A stretch of 64,000 bases of DNA, from NCBI GenBank assembly GCA_022829145.1, contig CM040753.1, positions 8,288,884-8,352,883 on the forward strand, given 5' to 3'. The first letter of the stretch is position 1. Each line of letters starts with the position of its first letter. Below are positions 12,101-23,083 of the stretch, one piece after another. Made by a program: the position numbers and the translations under genes. The notes beneath the pieces are model-generated. The model had not been told where the DNA came from. It searched no databases and saw only the letters and a program-made list of their open reading frames with translations. Origin of the DNA: Albula goreensis. Its lineage: Eukaryota; Chordata; Actinopteri; Albuliformes; Albulidae.

Positions 12101-12680
12101 AGATAAAGGTATGTCATTAAAGACCCATTCAACAAAATGTTGAGAGACTATTTTAAAAGCCTAAAGTTGAACTGAAATACAGCACCTCGTCACCAGTTGA
12201 TGCAGAATATTTGCTTCTGTGAGAGGCATAGAACTGTATGATTCTTCCAACTTAGCCTCACTTGGCAGGTTCATAGCCAAGAGTATGACTACTAAATCAA
12301 TTTTTATATATATTTTTTTAAAATAAAAAGTAGTGAATGGAATGAAATAATTTCCATAAAATATAAAGGATATTTATCACTCATGTTCTCATTGTTGTGT
12401 GAAGTGTTGTCATGAATGGTTTCAAAACCCCTGTGAGGTATGACTCATCCAGAAATTCAGTGAGTGTTCAACTTTTAACTAACTTTCTTTATACACAAAA
12501 AGTTATTTTTTCCTGAATATGTGAGGAGGCATCCAAACCACTATATTCATAAGGACTTCGGATGCAGTGGAACAACTTAAAGCATTCAAAGGCAAGAAAG
12601 GTACATAAACGAATAATGAATAAACAACTAAATGGGAAAAAATGAAACTGCCCAAATTGTTTTTTTTTTTTTTTTTAATA
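9150..12680. other. Unique non-coding stretch
   Basis: About 3.5 kb with no supported gene. It holds a quadruplex candidate at 10335-10362, a 7-bp perfect inverted repeat (GAGTATG, 6-base loop) at 10087-10106, a pyrimidine-rich block near 10940-10990 and a T homopolymer at about 12661-12676. The sequence near 11308-11336 (ACAAAATAATGGAAACATC) resembles ends of Tc1/mariner-type elements, but I found no partner end. Confidence 0.55.
10335..10362 (+). other. G-quadruplex candidate
   Basis: G-runs of 7, 4, 5 and 3 with loops of 5 or fewer bases on the plus strand. It is inferred from pattern alone. Confidence 0.5.
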
Positions 12681-12689
12681 TCAAGACAC

Positions 12690-13030
12690 TGAACTCCCGG
12701 CTCTTAATATTGGCTCAGAATAATGGCTGAAACTTTTGTGTTCTTCCCTCGGTCCGTGCCACACAATGAATCATCCTGCCTCCCTTGCATTAGCCTGCAA
12801 AATACCTTCCATTTAGTGACATGATTAAGCAGCACAGAGAGAGCTGAACCTTTTTATCCTGCGCTGGCCTGACAGCTGGGATGTCTGACAGCGGCTCAGG
12901 CCTGGCGCTCCAGCTCCAGCTCCCAGCTCCCTGCCATTGTACCCCACTAATGAGCCTTATAATAGCTGTCATTGCTGGTTGCAGCTAAAATAACTGCGAG
13001 AAGCCAGGCTGCAGGGAGGATGAAGAAGCA
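12690..13030. promoter_or_regulatory. Candidate conserved non-coding element (enhancer-like)
   Basis: A balanced-composition, non-repetitive block that stands out from the AT-rich, homopolymer-rich surroundings. It carries TGACAG twice (near 12869 and 12886) and its reverse complement CTGTCA (near 12966), matching the TALE (Meis/Pbx-type) recognition word, plus several TAAT homeodomain cores and direct CCAGCTCC repeats. No reading frame is convincing. Motif clusters of this type are common in vertebrate developmental enhancers, but conservation cannot be seen from one sequence, so this is a guess from texture. Confidence 0.22.
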
Positions 13031-13067
13031 ACGTGGGCTGGAGGTAGAAACCGGAGGGGTGAATATC

Positions 13068-13069
<2 letters not shown>

Positions 13070-13113
<44 letters not shown>
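13070..13113. repeat. (GT)22 microsatellite
   Basis: Pure GT repeat of about 44 bases, followed by a short degenerate GTGCACATATGTG tail. No relation to a gene is seen. Confidence 0.97.
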
Positions 13114-13114
<1 letters not shown>

Positions 13115-13515
13115 ACATATGTGAGTGTATTCATGTGTATATTCAATGCCACATACTGATCATTTTATTAATTATAATCATCAGTTATGAGTGATTCAAA
13201 TATTTGCAATGCATTGTGAAATGAAGCGTTGACATAGATCTTACAATGCACCATGGAATGATAAAAAGTGATGTATAATTGATTCTGTTGTTTTGACAGA
13301 GGGATCGCTTGGCTAATAGCATACATGGTCTGCTATAGTTCTAAAAGATATGTCCCACATCAAAATGTACTGGTTTAAAGGGGGCTGATGATGTCTCAAC
13401 TGCCTGCTAGCCATTTGAATGCTGTTAGTCATCCTAACCTGTCAAGGGCTGGTGTTTCTGGCCTTTATGGACCGCCAGTTCTCTTGGTGTCCTGGGAAGC
13501 ATGTAATTGGATCTA

Positions 13516-13640
13516 TGTTTATTTATTTGTTTGGCGGACACTCTGATCCAGACTGACTTTCAAGGTCATCGTCTCAAGAAACATTAAAAGCATTTCACTG
13601 GAGAAACAGGAACAATACCAGTGTTTGTACAAGAGTACCC
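13516..13640 (+). repeat. Degraded teleost interspersed repeat fragment
   Basis: After a TTTATTTATTTG stretch, the sequence TTGGCGGACACTCTGATCCA followed by GACTGACTTTCA resembles the widespread fish repeat word GCAGACGCTTTTATCC followed by AAAGCGACTTACA. The resemblance is to a word I recall from many teleost genomes; I cannot assign a family or true ends. It fits a teleost origin for the window. Confidence 0.35.
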
Positions 13641-15831
13641 ATTAAGACAATCATAAAAGATTCAATATGGAAAGATAATAATTACATTGGAAAAATTAAT
13701 TAATGTTTATAGTGTTTTTTCACACATTATACAGATATTAGTCAGGGTTGATGCTGTGTGGAGCTTTGGCTGTAGGATATGTCCAGGTTCCCAGGCACCC
13801 CAAGTCCTGTCTAAGCACATTGTAGTCTTGTTTGAGAGCTTATCCAGGGCTCAAGACAGACATATCTGCCAGTACACTTACGTAGCAGACAGGAACAGTT
13901 GTGTCATTTCAATAAGACAAAGAATGGAATGAAGCACACAATTGCATTTCCCAAGTGGTTGTCTGAACAGAACCACTAATTGTTTTTTCATGTACTTTTT
14001 TTGTTCCAGGTAACTACCTAAAAAGTGTCCAACTGAATCCATTTCTCTGTTTCATGTATCTAACAACATGACAAACCATGACACATTAACAGGAGTGGAG
14101 CTTTTCTGACAGTATTAGCAATGGGGGTGGGGAGTGGGGGGTGAACAATATACAATATGTCTGCAGTGAGAAACCTGTAATCATTCCCATTGGTCAAAAA
14201 GTGAAGTCAATATGCATTGTAGTTTTCTGACAAACACTATAGGACTAGAACCAAGAAATGGACCATGTTCACAGAAACATTCACATACCCCACTGTGAAG
14301 GTTGAATGAGTTTTCATGAATCTGTTAATAGGTGGAACTGACTTCAGTTGACTGTCATTTCTTTGAACAAATAAAAAAAATTTGTACTCCCCACTGTAAA
14401 ACTCAATGATTGGTTTGACTCAGGCAGGCTTTGTTACCATATAGTAGCTCCACCCATTTCTGGTGTCATGAAACCCCATTCGCTGATCAATAAACTGCAC
14501 ATCTACATAAAACAGGTGCAATCATATATCACATGGTAGCATACATACTGGGGGAGCTATTTCCATGTGTAGCTCCCTTAGAACATGTATCATCTGTACT
14601 AGACGAGATTACCAACATTATTATTCCATAATGATACACCATAGAGCTGCTGATAAAAACAGGCACTCCTCAACAGGACAAGAAATTAACTTTTTTTTTC
14701 CCCAAAGGCATGTTGTGCCCTGGTAAACCAATTTTCAGGGGCTTTTGGGGAATTTCCAAGGCCATTTTAATGAACATTGGCAAAAACATTGGTTCTTTTG
14801 TCTGGCGCTGGCAAGAGGGACCCAGAAACTGTGCTTGTTTTGAGTCACTGTGGTATACACCATGCCTCTACTCCACACTGAGCTCTGATGGGAGGACTGA
14901 AACGGCTTTTCATGTTTGCTATGAGGCATGGAATATTAGATTTTACAGTGGACCTCTGGATCCATTCTAAATTCTGACTCGACAGACGGCCACTCTACTA
15001 CTGTTCTGCACTTGTATTTGCACATGTGTGAAGTGTCCTAAAAACTTAGTACTAACGTAGTTACTTAGTACTAGTTAGTACTGGTTCCTGTCAATACCAG
15101 ATCAGATTGCAACAAAACAAAATCACAATTTGCCTCCTAAAATAGCTATTGAACATTACCTTAGGTGCATAAAAGAGTTAGTTTAAAGCCTGCAATGTAA
15201 TGTTGCTTTTAATTTCTGGATTAATTCGCTAGGTGAAAGTAAATACTACTTCAGAGAAATATACTTCCAAATCTTAGGGTTTCATAAGCAAGTGACCTCA
15301 TCAACCATAAAGGCTTGGGTTCTGTGTCCAAAGATCATAAGAAGATAGTTATATAAACATGAGTGAGTCAGACCCACCCCGGTCTAATCAAGGCCCAAGT
15401 ACCAAAACGCTGGTTAAATAAAGAAAACCTGTAATAAGTGAAATGACCTCACATGGGATAGGGCTTGAGTCATAACTCAATTAGCCTGTAATTACAATGC
15501 AGCTTGATTTAATGACACTCTCTGCCTATCTCTTCTATTAACAGAAAATCAGCTCTGAAATGTTATTCAGCAGATGGGAATATGTAAGAATCGCTAAATG
15601 CCTAATGTGAAGCTGCAATAATCAGGGTTTTTGGAAAATAAACTTTGCTGACGCTGCCAATAGTGTTGATCTGGACCCACAACTTTAATCTGTTTCTGCT
15701 TTATTGGGCCTGAGCGATTATCTCATATGTTGCTAAAATAAACAAAAAAGATTCAAGAGGGTATTTTATTCAATCCCATGGGCACAGTTTCACACTACAG
15801 CTAGACATACAATAGAATTAGTGGTTCAATG

Positions 15832-15845
15832 CTGCCATCTGCTGG
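15832..15845 (-). promoter_or_regulatory. CTCF-like binding motif
   Basis: The minus strand reads CCAGCAGATGGCAG, which fits the vertebrate CTCF core pattern CCASYAGRKGGCRS at all 14 positions. The surrounding sequence is not repetitive. Binding is not shown; short motifs also arise by chance, but a full match is uncommon. Confidence 0.5.
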
Positions 15846-17563
15846 TCATTATCGACAGTATAAAGCTGGGGTTTCCCGTTGCTAGTACGCACATTGTATT
15901 CATTAATGTACTCCCTGAAATTATATACAAAAGTTTGTGGTTGAGTTGTGTACTAGTCTGTCTGGATGCAGTAAATATAATTTACTAATTCATGGAAAGG
16001 AATGGCATTGACAGAACAACTATGGTTATAATCACAGCAAAGAGAAGAATAGCAGCCTCCAACAGCTCATTTGTTGCCAGTATGCTCAGTCCATTCTTAT
16101 GATTTCACCACTGTGCACCCCATGACTTGGCAATCCTTACTACACTGGTGTGATGTCTTTTAGCTCAAGGTCCTCTCCAGCCAATGCGTGGTGACAAAGT
16201 ACTTGATGCAACTAATGACGCTCCCTAGGCTGCTCAATAACTTTATAAACAGATGAGCTACATCACATCTGCAAAATATTCAAGAACACAGGTGGGAGAA
16301 GGCTGAAGGAAAATTGAATTTGCCAGCAGAAGTACTCATACCATACTAAGCTCCTCTTACTGAAATGTCAATTTTCTGACTTGGATTATCGTGCAACACT
16401 GTTGTAAAGCTACAGGATGTAAGACCAGCTGAATATGTCGAGTGGGTCTTTAAATACAATTTTTCGACGTAACTTTATCTAGCGAGCGATACAGACGAGC
16501 CGTGCTCCCAGTGCTGGGCTTTTGTGCCGAGCCTCCTGGAGCAGTGAGGATCCTGCTTAGCTGCATTCATCCTGAATAAATAAGAGAGTATAAATGATGC
16601 ATGGAGCTGAGCTCCTGCTCTTCGTGTGCACACAAGACCTCCATTACAGCATTCTGGGGCTATCCACACTCTGTGTGCAGACTCAAGGTCACCCACACCC
16701 TTTGTGTTTGCTGTGCTGATGGCTTTTCCTTTACCATTTCTTTGTTTGCGTGTTTTATTTATTTATTTATGGTGCAGGGGAGAGGAAAGGGGCTGCGATG
16801 CTGATATGAACGAGATAAACGTGAGGTGCTCAGGAATGCTTCATCTAAAGATCTGTGTAATGTTATGTGTGCATGTTATGTGTGTGTGCATGTTAGTATG
16901 ATGTAGGTGCAGTGCTTGTAAGGGCCAATAAAGTGTGTTATGTAGGGGGATTTTTCCTTTTAAATATTTTGGTTATAAGAATTTATGTTTTTGCTAACTA
17001 TGAATGCTTTTATACTGGCTTCCTACTAAACCCTTTCCAATGCTGCCCTTAATTTACTCCACTTTAAACAGGTTGCTCAGTTCACTGTCATCTGGGTTCT
17101 TATAAGTTAAGACTACAACTCCCATCAGCCCATTTACAAAGACTTAGGCTCTCTGTTAATTTCAATTGCTTCCAAAGCTAATGAATTCATATTACATTTG
17201 CAATATAAATGGCTCTTACTTCTGCATGCTTGCTTCTGTAGCTACATGCAATATGTAGTCCAGTGAAGAAAGCATTATGTGAGGGTTGAACCGAAGACCA
17301 CTGTCATCTCCTACCTCCGTACCAAATTCTCTGCTTCCCCACACAGGGTTACAGGACACATTCAGCCCTGGCCTAGTCTGGACATCAAACCAGATTGTCG
17401 AGGCACATCCACACCTTGGAATGGTGCCTTTATGTGTAAACCCCATTTCTGTGCATTTTCACATCTCCAGTGGTGCCACACAATAGCCCTCCCCTGCCAT
17501 GTATGTGAAGCTCAGTGGAGCAGACATGTGGCTCGTGTCCTTGATGGAAGTGGTGCCATTGCG

Positions 17564-17577
17564 CCATTAGAGGGCAG
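17564..17577 (+). promoter_or_regulatory. CTCF-like binding motif (one mismatch)
   Basis: CCATTAGAGGGCAG matches the CTCF core pattern except for T at position 4. It points in the opposite direction to the site at 15832, so the pair is divergent (minus-strand site left, plus-strand site right). Confidence 0.4.
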
Positions 17578-19462
17578 TGTTTCCTAGGTGGATAAGCCAG
17601 CGCCATTGTGTGCCAGGTGGAAAAAGCCAGTGGTCTGGTACAATGATGCAGATTCTGCACAGCACAATCATGACTCATTCATCTCATTAATTATCCAAGG
17701 CACATATCCTAAATAGGAGCGGTATCCTGGGCCCTGGCCGAACTTTCAAACCAGTCATTGGATTCCAGAGGCTGTATATGCAGACTGAAGTCTATCCAAA
17801 AAAAGTCTTAAATTACAAAAGACTTAAATTAGTGTTTTCATAAAAAAAATGCTAACAACCTAAATAGGCTAAGCAGATCGGCTCCGATGCGCTCATATCT
17901 GCATGCCATCTTTAATTTTCCTGTCCAAATCTATTGCTGCAGCCCTAAACTGCACCAGACATGTTTACGGCTGGGTCAGGTTAACAGGCCACCAGTCAGC
18001 AGTAGAGCCATCCACGCGGGCTGCCGGCTCATGGAGGTTCATAAAAAATATTGGACATAAATGTACAACTTTATGCATTTGCATCATTTGTGATGGAATG
18101 AAATTAAGAAAATAAATTAAGCAAGTCAGTTATTCATTTTACTGGCCGTAAAGTCAGAAGGGCCTCTGAGACCATGCATCATGCATCAGAACTGGAATGT
18201 TTATTTGTGCAGCTCGGTTTGCCTGTGTTTTTTTAATCAGAAACATCATTTATACTCCTTCAGTTGTGTCAATGAAAGTTATGTTCTCATTTTGTCTCTG
18301 CGAAATGTATTGTAACAATCTGTATCAATTATCAGGACTAATATAGAATTGTTATGAAATGCTTGCAGATAACCCATCACTCAGAGTTTACTGTTTGAAC
18401 CCCTGCTTTTATCAAATCTTTTTTTTTTTTTTTTTTTGGAACAAGATGCCTAACATTTATTAGAAGATATCCAAGCCCTGCAGTACACATTAAGTCATTA
18501 GCGATGGAGAGCTCGTAACAATTTAATGGGACAGGGGTATTACTCAGAGCACTATGAGATAAAGCATGGCCGGGGTTAGGCTGTGTGTGAGTCCAGAGAG
18601 GAACCAGGCAATAATAAATGGTAATGAGAAGACATACTGTAGGTTGGCTTTACAAAGGTACTAAAAGTATATGTGTCACCACAGGTAAATCTATGTAAAT
18701 CTATGTCATTCCTCTTTTTTCAAAAAAAAAAAAAAATCTACCTGAAGTATATTTCCTTCCTTAAGTTTTACCATGCATATTTTAATTGCCTTTTATTGCA
18801 TATAGTTTTGCTCATATGCAGATTCAAGGGCAACTGCAGAATGTGCACAATCAAACTGTTCCTCACTCTCCTCCTTATCACTCTCATCCTCTTCATCTAT
18901 TATGTTATCTGGAAAAAAATAGCCAGCAGAGTAACAATTCATTTGGGATTACATTTATATATCCAAACTCTTTCTGTGAGTGAGTGAAATCTTTTGCTTT
19001 CTGCATTCAGTTTGTCTGAATGTAACTTTGTTGTACTTTCAATATGTCAGCAGATAGTGAAAAATGAATACATACTCTTTACACACCATGGCCATATTAA
19101 TTAAGATCATTCTGCTGTGGGTCAGGTTCTTTATTGGTAAAGTATTCTTTTAATTGCATCCTCAGTTTCAGGAGGCTGTCAAACTAAATTTACAATCTGT
19201 ACATTTACAATCTTCTGGACAGTGACCTACTCTGCAAGGCACTCAGTGCACGTTTACAGGAAGACTGTGGTCACTTTGAAATCACTTTCCTCTTGGCAGG
19301 TGGTGACAGTGTTTCATGGCCATTTCCCATACTCAATTAGTAATATTACATGACCTATACTTTCAGGGTCATGTGTTTTAAATGACATCTTGTTACCATC
19401 ACCCACATCATATGGCTCGTCACGTTTCTTTACACAATCAACCAGTTGAATGACAAATAAAG

Positions 19463-19463
<1 letters not shown>

Positions 19464-19532
<69 letters not shown>

Positions 19533-19544
19533 GTATGTGTATAT
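19464..19544. repeat. (TG)n microsatellite
   Basis: Pure TG dinucleotides from 19464 to about 19526, then an imperfect tail with CG and TA changes. Long and probably polymorphic. Confidence 0.97.
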
Positions 19545-21227
19545 TTGGTGTGGTAAAGTAACTACTGTATTCATACTGGAATTGCCCCACCTATCTAGTC
19601 TGTTGTAAACTGCTAGAAAAACCGCACCCCCTCTGGTTACCTTCTGATAGATGCCTCAATGTAACCACAAAAATAAGAAATATGAAATCAGTTTATTAAG
19701 TCCAGCTAGTATTGAGCTGACCAGGCAACCTGCAAAATGGAGAGGTTGCACTACATGCATGTTTATATATAAAAAAAAATTCTTTCATAATTTTCCGAGG
19801 GGACCCAACTGATAGGGACATGGGTGTTACTATAGCATGCACTGATCTCCACCTCAGTCCTCAGGGTGGAGTTAGTGTGTGCATTGGTGTATTTGGGTTG
19901 CTGGTCACAAACTCAAGGGCAGAGACATGTTGGAAGAGGCATGGCTGGTGCCAGCCTGGATGTCAATGTCAGTAAGGCATGATGAGGATAGTGGGGGGTG
20001 TGGGTTTGGGGATAATCATTCAGTGAGGGTGTTCACCAGAAGGAAGCTGTAGTGACACATAGAAGATGCAGTGTCCAGTGTGTGTGGCATTGTGGTTTGT
20101 GGGTGCCCTGGGAGGGTGCAGAAGTCAGGATATTGGACCTCATGAATACTGAGGATGGTTTGTTTAAAGCTTGCAGGTATCAGATTCTGAATAGGCATCC
20201 GTAGAGGCGGAACTGGAGTTGGACACCATCATCAGCATTCGAGAAGCTGTGGGAGAGGAGTGTGGCTGCTGCCAGAAGCGGACTGAAGCTCTCTGGAGCC
20301 AGTACAGCTTCAGTCTCAATTTCACAGGGTAGGACAGGGACTGTAGTCCACATACAACTGAAACAAGCCCCCCATTATGAAACTGGTTTAGGCCGTTGAC
20401 TGATTCATCAGAATAGAAGGTACAAAGGACTTCTCGGGTCAATATTGTCAGATGCCTGTATGGGGTCTTGTAGAGGAATGTTGAGATTTTAAGTTAAATA
20501 TGGTATAGCTACTGACATGGTGCTTCTCCGTCTGGACCCAGGCAGGCTGGCAGGTGTTCAACACAATACTGATTCAGAACCACCACCTGCACCCTATCAC
20601 AACCCCCCCCCCACCTCCCTTGCACACCCCAAAATGATATTTCTGCTGCTGTACAGACTAATGATCTGCCAGTCTTATCTAACTGATACAGGGCTATCCA
20701 AACTGCTGAGTTTGAAACGCGCTGGAAAACACAAAACAGAGATTTTATTTTTGTCTTTCAGTTTGTGAAATATGCTGTAAGTGACATTTTACACAAATCA
20801 GATTTCCATGTGAAATTTGCATATTGAAGGAAATTGCTTGAAAATGTCATGGAGAATTAGTTCCTCTGAGAGGGCAGTGGAAATGTTGCTTTACATTTCA
20901 TGGCATTTAAGGCAGCCATTTATGTCATTGAATTTGCTGAAGATAAACTGAACATTTAGGTGTTTGTTGCATTCACCAAAAAACTGCTGGCCAATAGTGT
21001 GCTGATATTTATAAGTCATCATATAATTTGGGTGACGGTCCAAGTCCACAGTTCACTGCTGTAAATGTCCTTCAGCCCAATATTGTCGTACTTCTGTCTT
21101 TAAGGTTTGGTGTACATGCAGAATAAAGCTATCAGTGAGGTGCAATATCTATAACAGTAGACCAGAAACTGCATGTACAGGAGGATTCCTGAAATAACTG
21201 GAAAAAAAAAGGTTTTACCCTTCTTAA

Positions 21228-21241
21228 CCAGGAGAGGGCAC
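21228..21241 (+). promoter_or_regulatory. CTCF-like binding motif (one mismatch)
   Basis: CCAGGAGAGGGCAC matches the CTCF core pattern except for G at position 5. A weaker second match in the same direction begins 42 bases downstream. Confidence 0.4.
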
Positions 21242-21269
21242 TCTTATTTAAGCAACAACTTTTCTTTGG

Positions 21270-21283
21270 CCACCAAGTGGGAA
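21270..21283 (+). promoter_or_regulatory. Weak CTCF-like motif (two mismatches)
   Basis: CCACCAAGTGGGAA fits the CTCF core pattern with two mismatches. It is noted because it shares orientation with the better site 42 bp upstream; tandem CTCF sites are known at some boundaries. Confidence 0.25.
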
Positions 21284-22365
21284 ATGAAACCTTTTGCATG
21301 TAGTAGTATTGATATATTTAGCTGGCCTTCCTGATGGTTAACAGACTCCCTTGGGGTTTTGGGATTTCTTCAGGATGAACATGGTAGAACACGCATGGCT
21401 GTGGATCATTTTAAAGACTTTTGCAGGAACAGTTTTTCACAATATGATTTTGACATGCTAGGAACGATCATGCCACCCAGAGTCAATGCAAAGTCAACAT
21501 AATATATATAACAGCAATAATAAAATGCAGTATTGTTTGTGAGTATATTGTGTGTGTGTCTGTGTGTATATGCATGTATAAGTATTGCTTTAATTGCCTG
21601 AATTAATAAGATAGGGGCCCAAGAAATACGCCACACTAACACAAACAAACAGCATGCAGAACTTGAGGAAGCAGAATAGGGTGAATGCTATGGACAGACT
21701 GAAAATGTTAGGATACTGCCATATAATTTTCCAGAGGACCATATTATTAGTATCATTAATTGATTTTTGTGTTTTTATTTGTTTAATTAAATTCAATATA
21801 TGGAATATGTATGATACCATCCAAGTTTTCTGATTTTCTTCTCCTAAAAAAGTGTCGTGGTAACCATAAACCACTTCTCACAGCTGAGTTGATCCAGGAC
21901 TTGTGACATATGGCATAATAATATAGTAATTAATATATGGTAATAAGTAAGGGCTGTAGAAACCCAGCCAAGGTATTTGATAGGGATGGTACATAATTTG
22001 GCCAAAACTGCACCTCTGCTTTCTACAGAATCAAAACACTGCAATGATCATCATACGGAAGATTTCAGGACATTAATGAAATCCCACGGGCTGTGTCCCC
22101 ACCACTCTCTGATTATAGCTGGAGATAAAAATGAAAAATTAACTTAAAAACTCCACATGAAGCCTGGCACATTTTATGTTTCACACTAGAGTCTGAGGTT
22201 GGATGAGGCCTCGTTAACCTCTCGTAAGTGATGCTGACAAATATTAGCTATCAATTAGCACATTTCTCATAATCAGAAAGCATTTTGCTGTTTGAAAGAT
22301 AATTTAATATCAACTCATGAAGATTCCTTCTGCACACACTGCACACACACACTGCACACACACAT

Positions 22366-23083
22366 TCCGTGTAAGGGAGACTACTGAAGGGTCCTACACA
22401 CGGAGCACAACGGAGCTAAGGGAGACTATCCCCAATAATGAAGGGTCCCACACCGGAGCACAACGGAGTGTAAGGGAGACTATCCCCAATAATGAAGGGT
22501 CCCTTACACACCGGAGCACAACGGAGTGTGAGGGAGGAGGTCCCTTACACACCGGAGCACAACGGAGTGTAAGGGAGACTATCCCCAATAATGAAGGGTC
22601 CCTTACACACCGGAGCACAACGGAGTGTAAGGGAGACTATCCCCAATAATGAAGGGTCCCTTACACACCGGAGCACAACGGAGTGTAAGGGAGACTATCC
22701 CCAATAATGAAGGGTCCCTTACACACCGGAGCACAACGGAGTGTAAGGGAGACTATCCCCTAATGAAGGGTTCCTTCGAGCACAACGGAGTGTGAGGGAG
22801 ACTATCCCCAATAATGAAGGGTCCCTTACACACCGGAGCACAACGGAGTGTAAGGGAGACTATCCCCAATAATGAAGGGTCCCTTACACACCGGAGCACA
22901 ACGGAGTGTAAGGGAGACTATCCCCAATAATGAAGGGTCCCTTACACACCGGAGCACAACGGAGTGGGAGGGAGACTATCCCCAATAATGAAGGGTCCCT
23001 TACACACCGGAGCACAACGGAGTGTAAGGGAGACTATCCCCAATAATGAAGGGTCCCTTACACACTGGAGCACAACGGAGTGA
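22366..23083. repeat. 58-bp minisatellite with hairpin-forming units, about 12 copies
   Basis: A tandem array of a 58-bp unit; successive AACGG words fall at 22561, 22619 and 22677. Each unit begins GAGCACAACGGA and holds two complementary arms, GTGTAAGGGA and TCCCTTACAC, separated by a 22-base loop. Across the unit junction the same arms also pair with a 16-base loop, so the array can fold in two registers. Most middle copies are nearly identical. The first copies (before about 22460) and the last, plus internal copies near 22513-22550 and 22742-22800, are shortened. Open frames across it arise because stops are rare in the unit and are not genes. Confidence 0.95.

Larger units (their letters stand above)
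13114..19463. other. Unique non-coding stretch
   Basis: About 6.3 kb with no supported gene. It includes a degraded interspersed repeat (13516-13640), two CTCF-like motifs (listed separately), three TTAGTACTA-like copies near 15045-15083 (small decayed tandem), T-runs at about 18420-18438 and an A-run at about 18722. The frames at 17216-17678 overlap on both strands and look random. Confidence 0.55.
19545..22365. other. Unique non-coding stretch
   Basis: About 2.8 kb with no supported gene. The part 19840-20450 is richer in G and C than its flanks and has fewer homopolymers; it might be an old insertion or pseudogene, but I recognise no domain in any frame. A C-run of about ten lies near 20602. 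CTCF-like motifs at 21228 and 21270 are listed separately. Confidence 0.5.

Noticed and set aside
20863-20882. GAGAGGGCAGTGG, resembling half of a CTCF motif
   Set aside because: The left half of the core pattern fails at four positions.
22317-22649. 110-codon frame and minus-strand partner
   Set aside because: It lies almost wholly in the 58-bp minisatellite and changes frame from unit to unit; not a protein gene.
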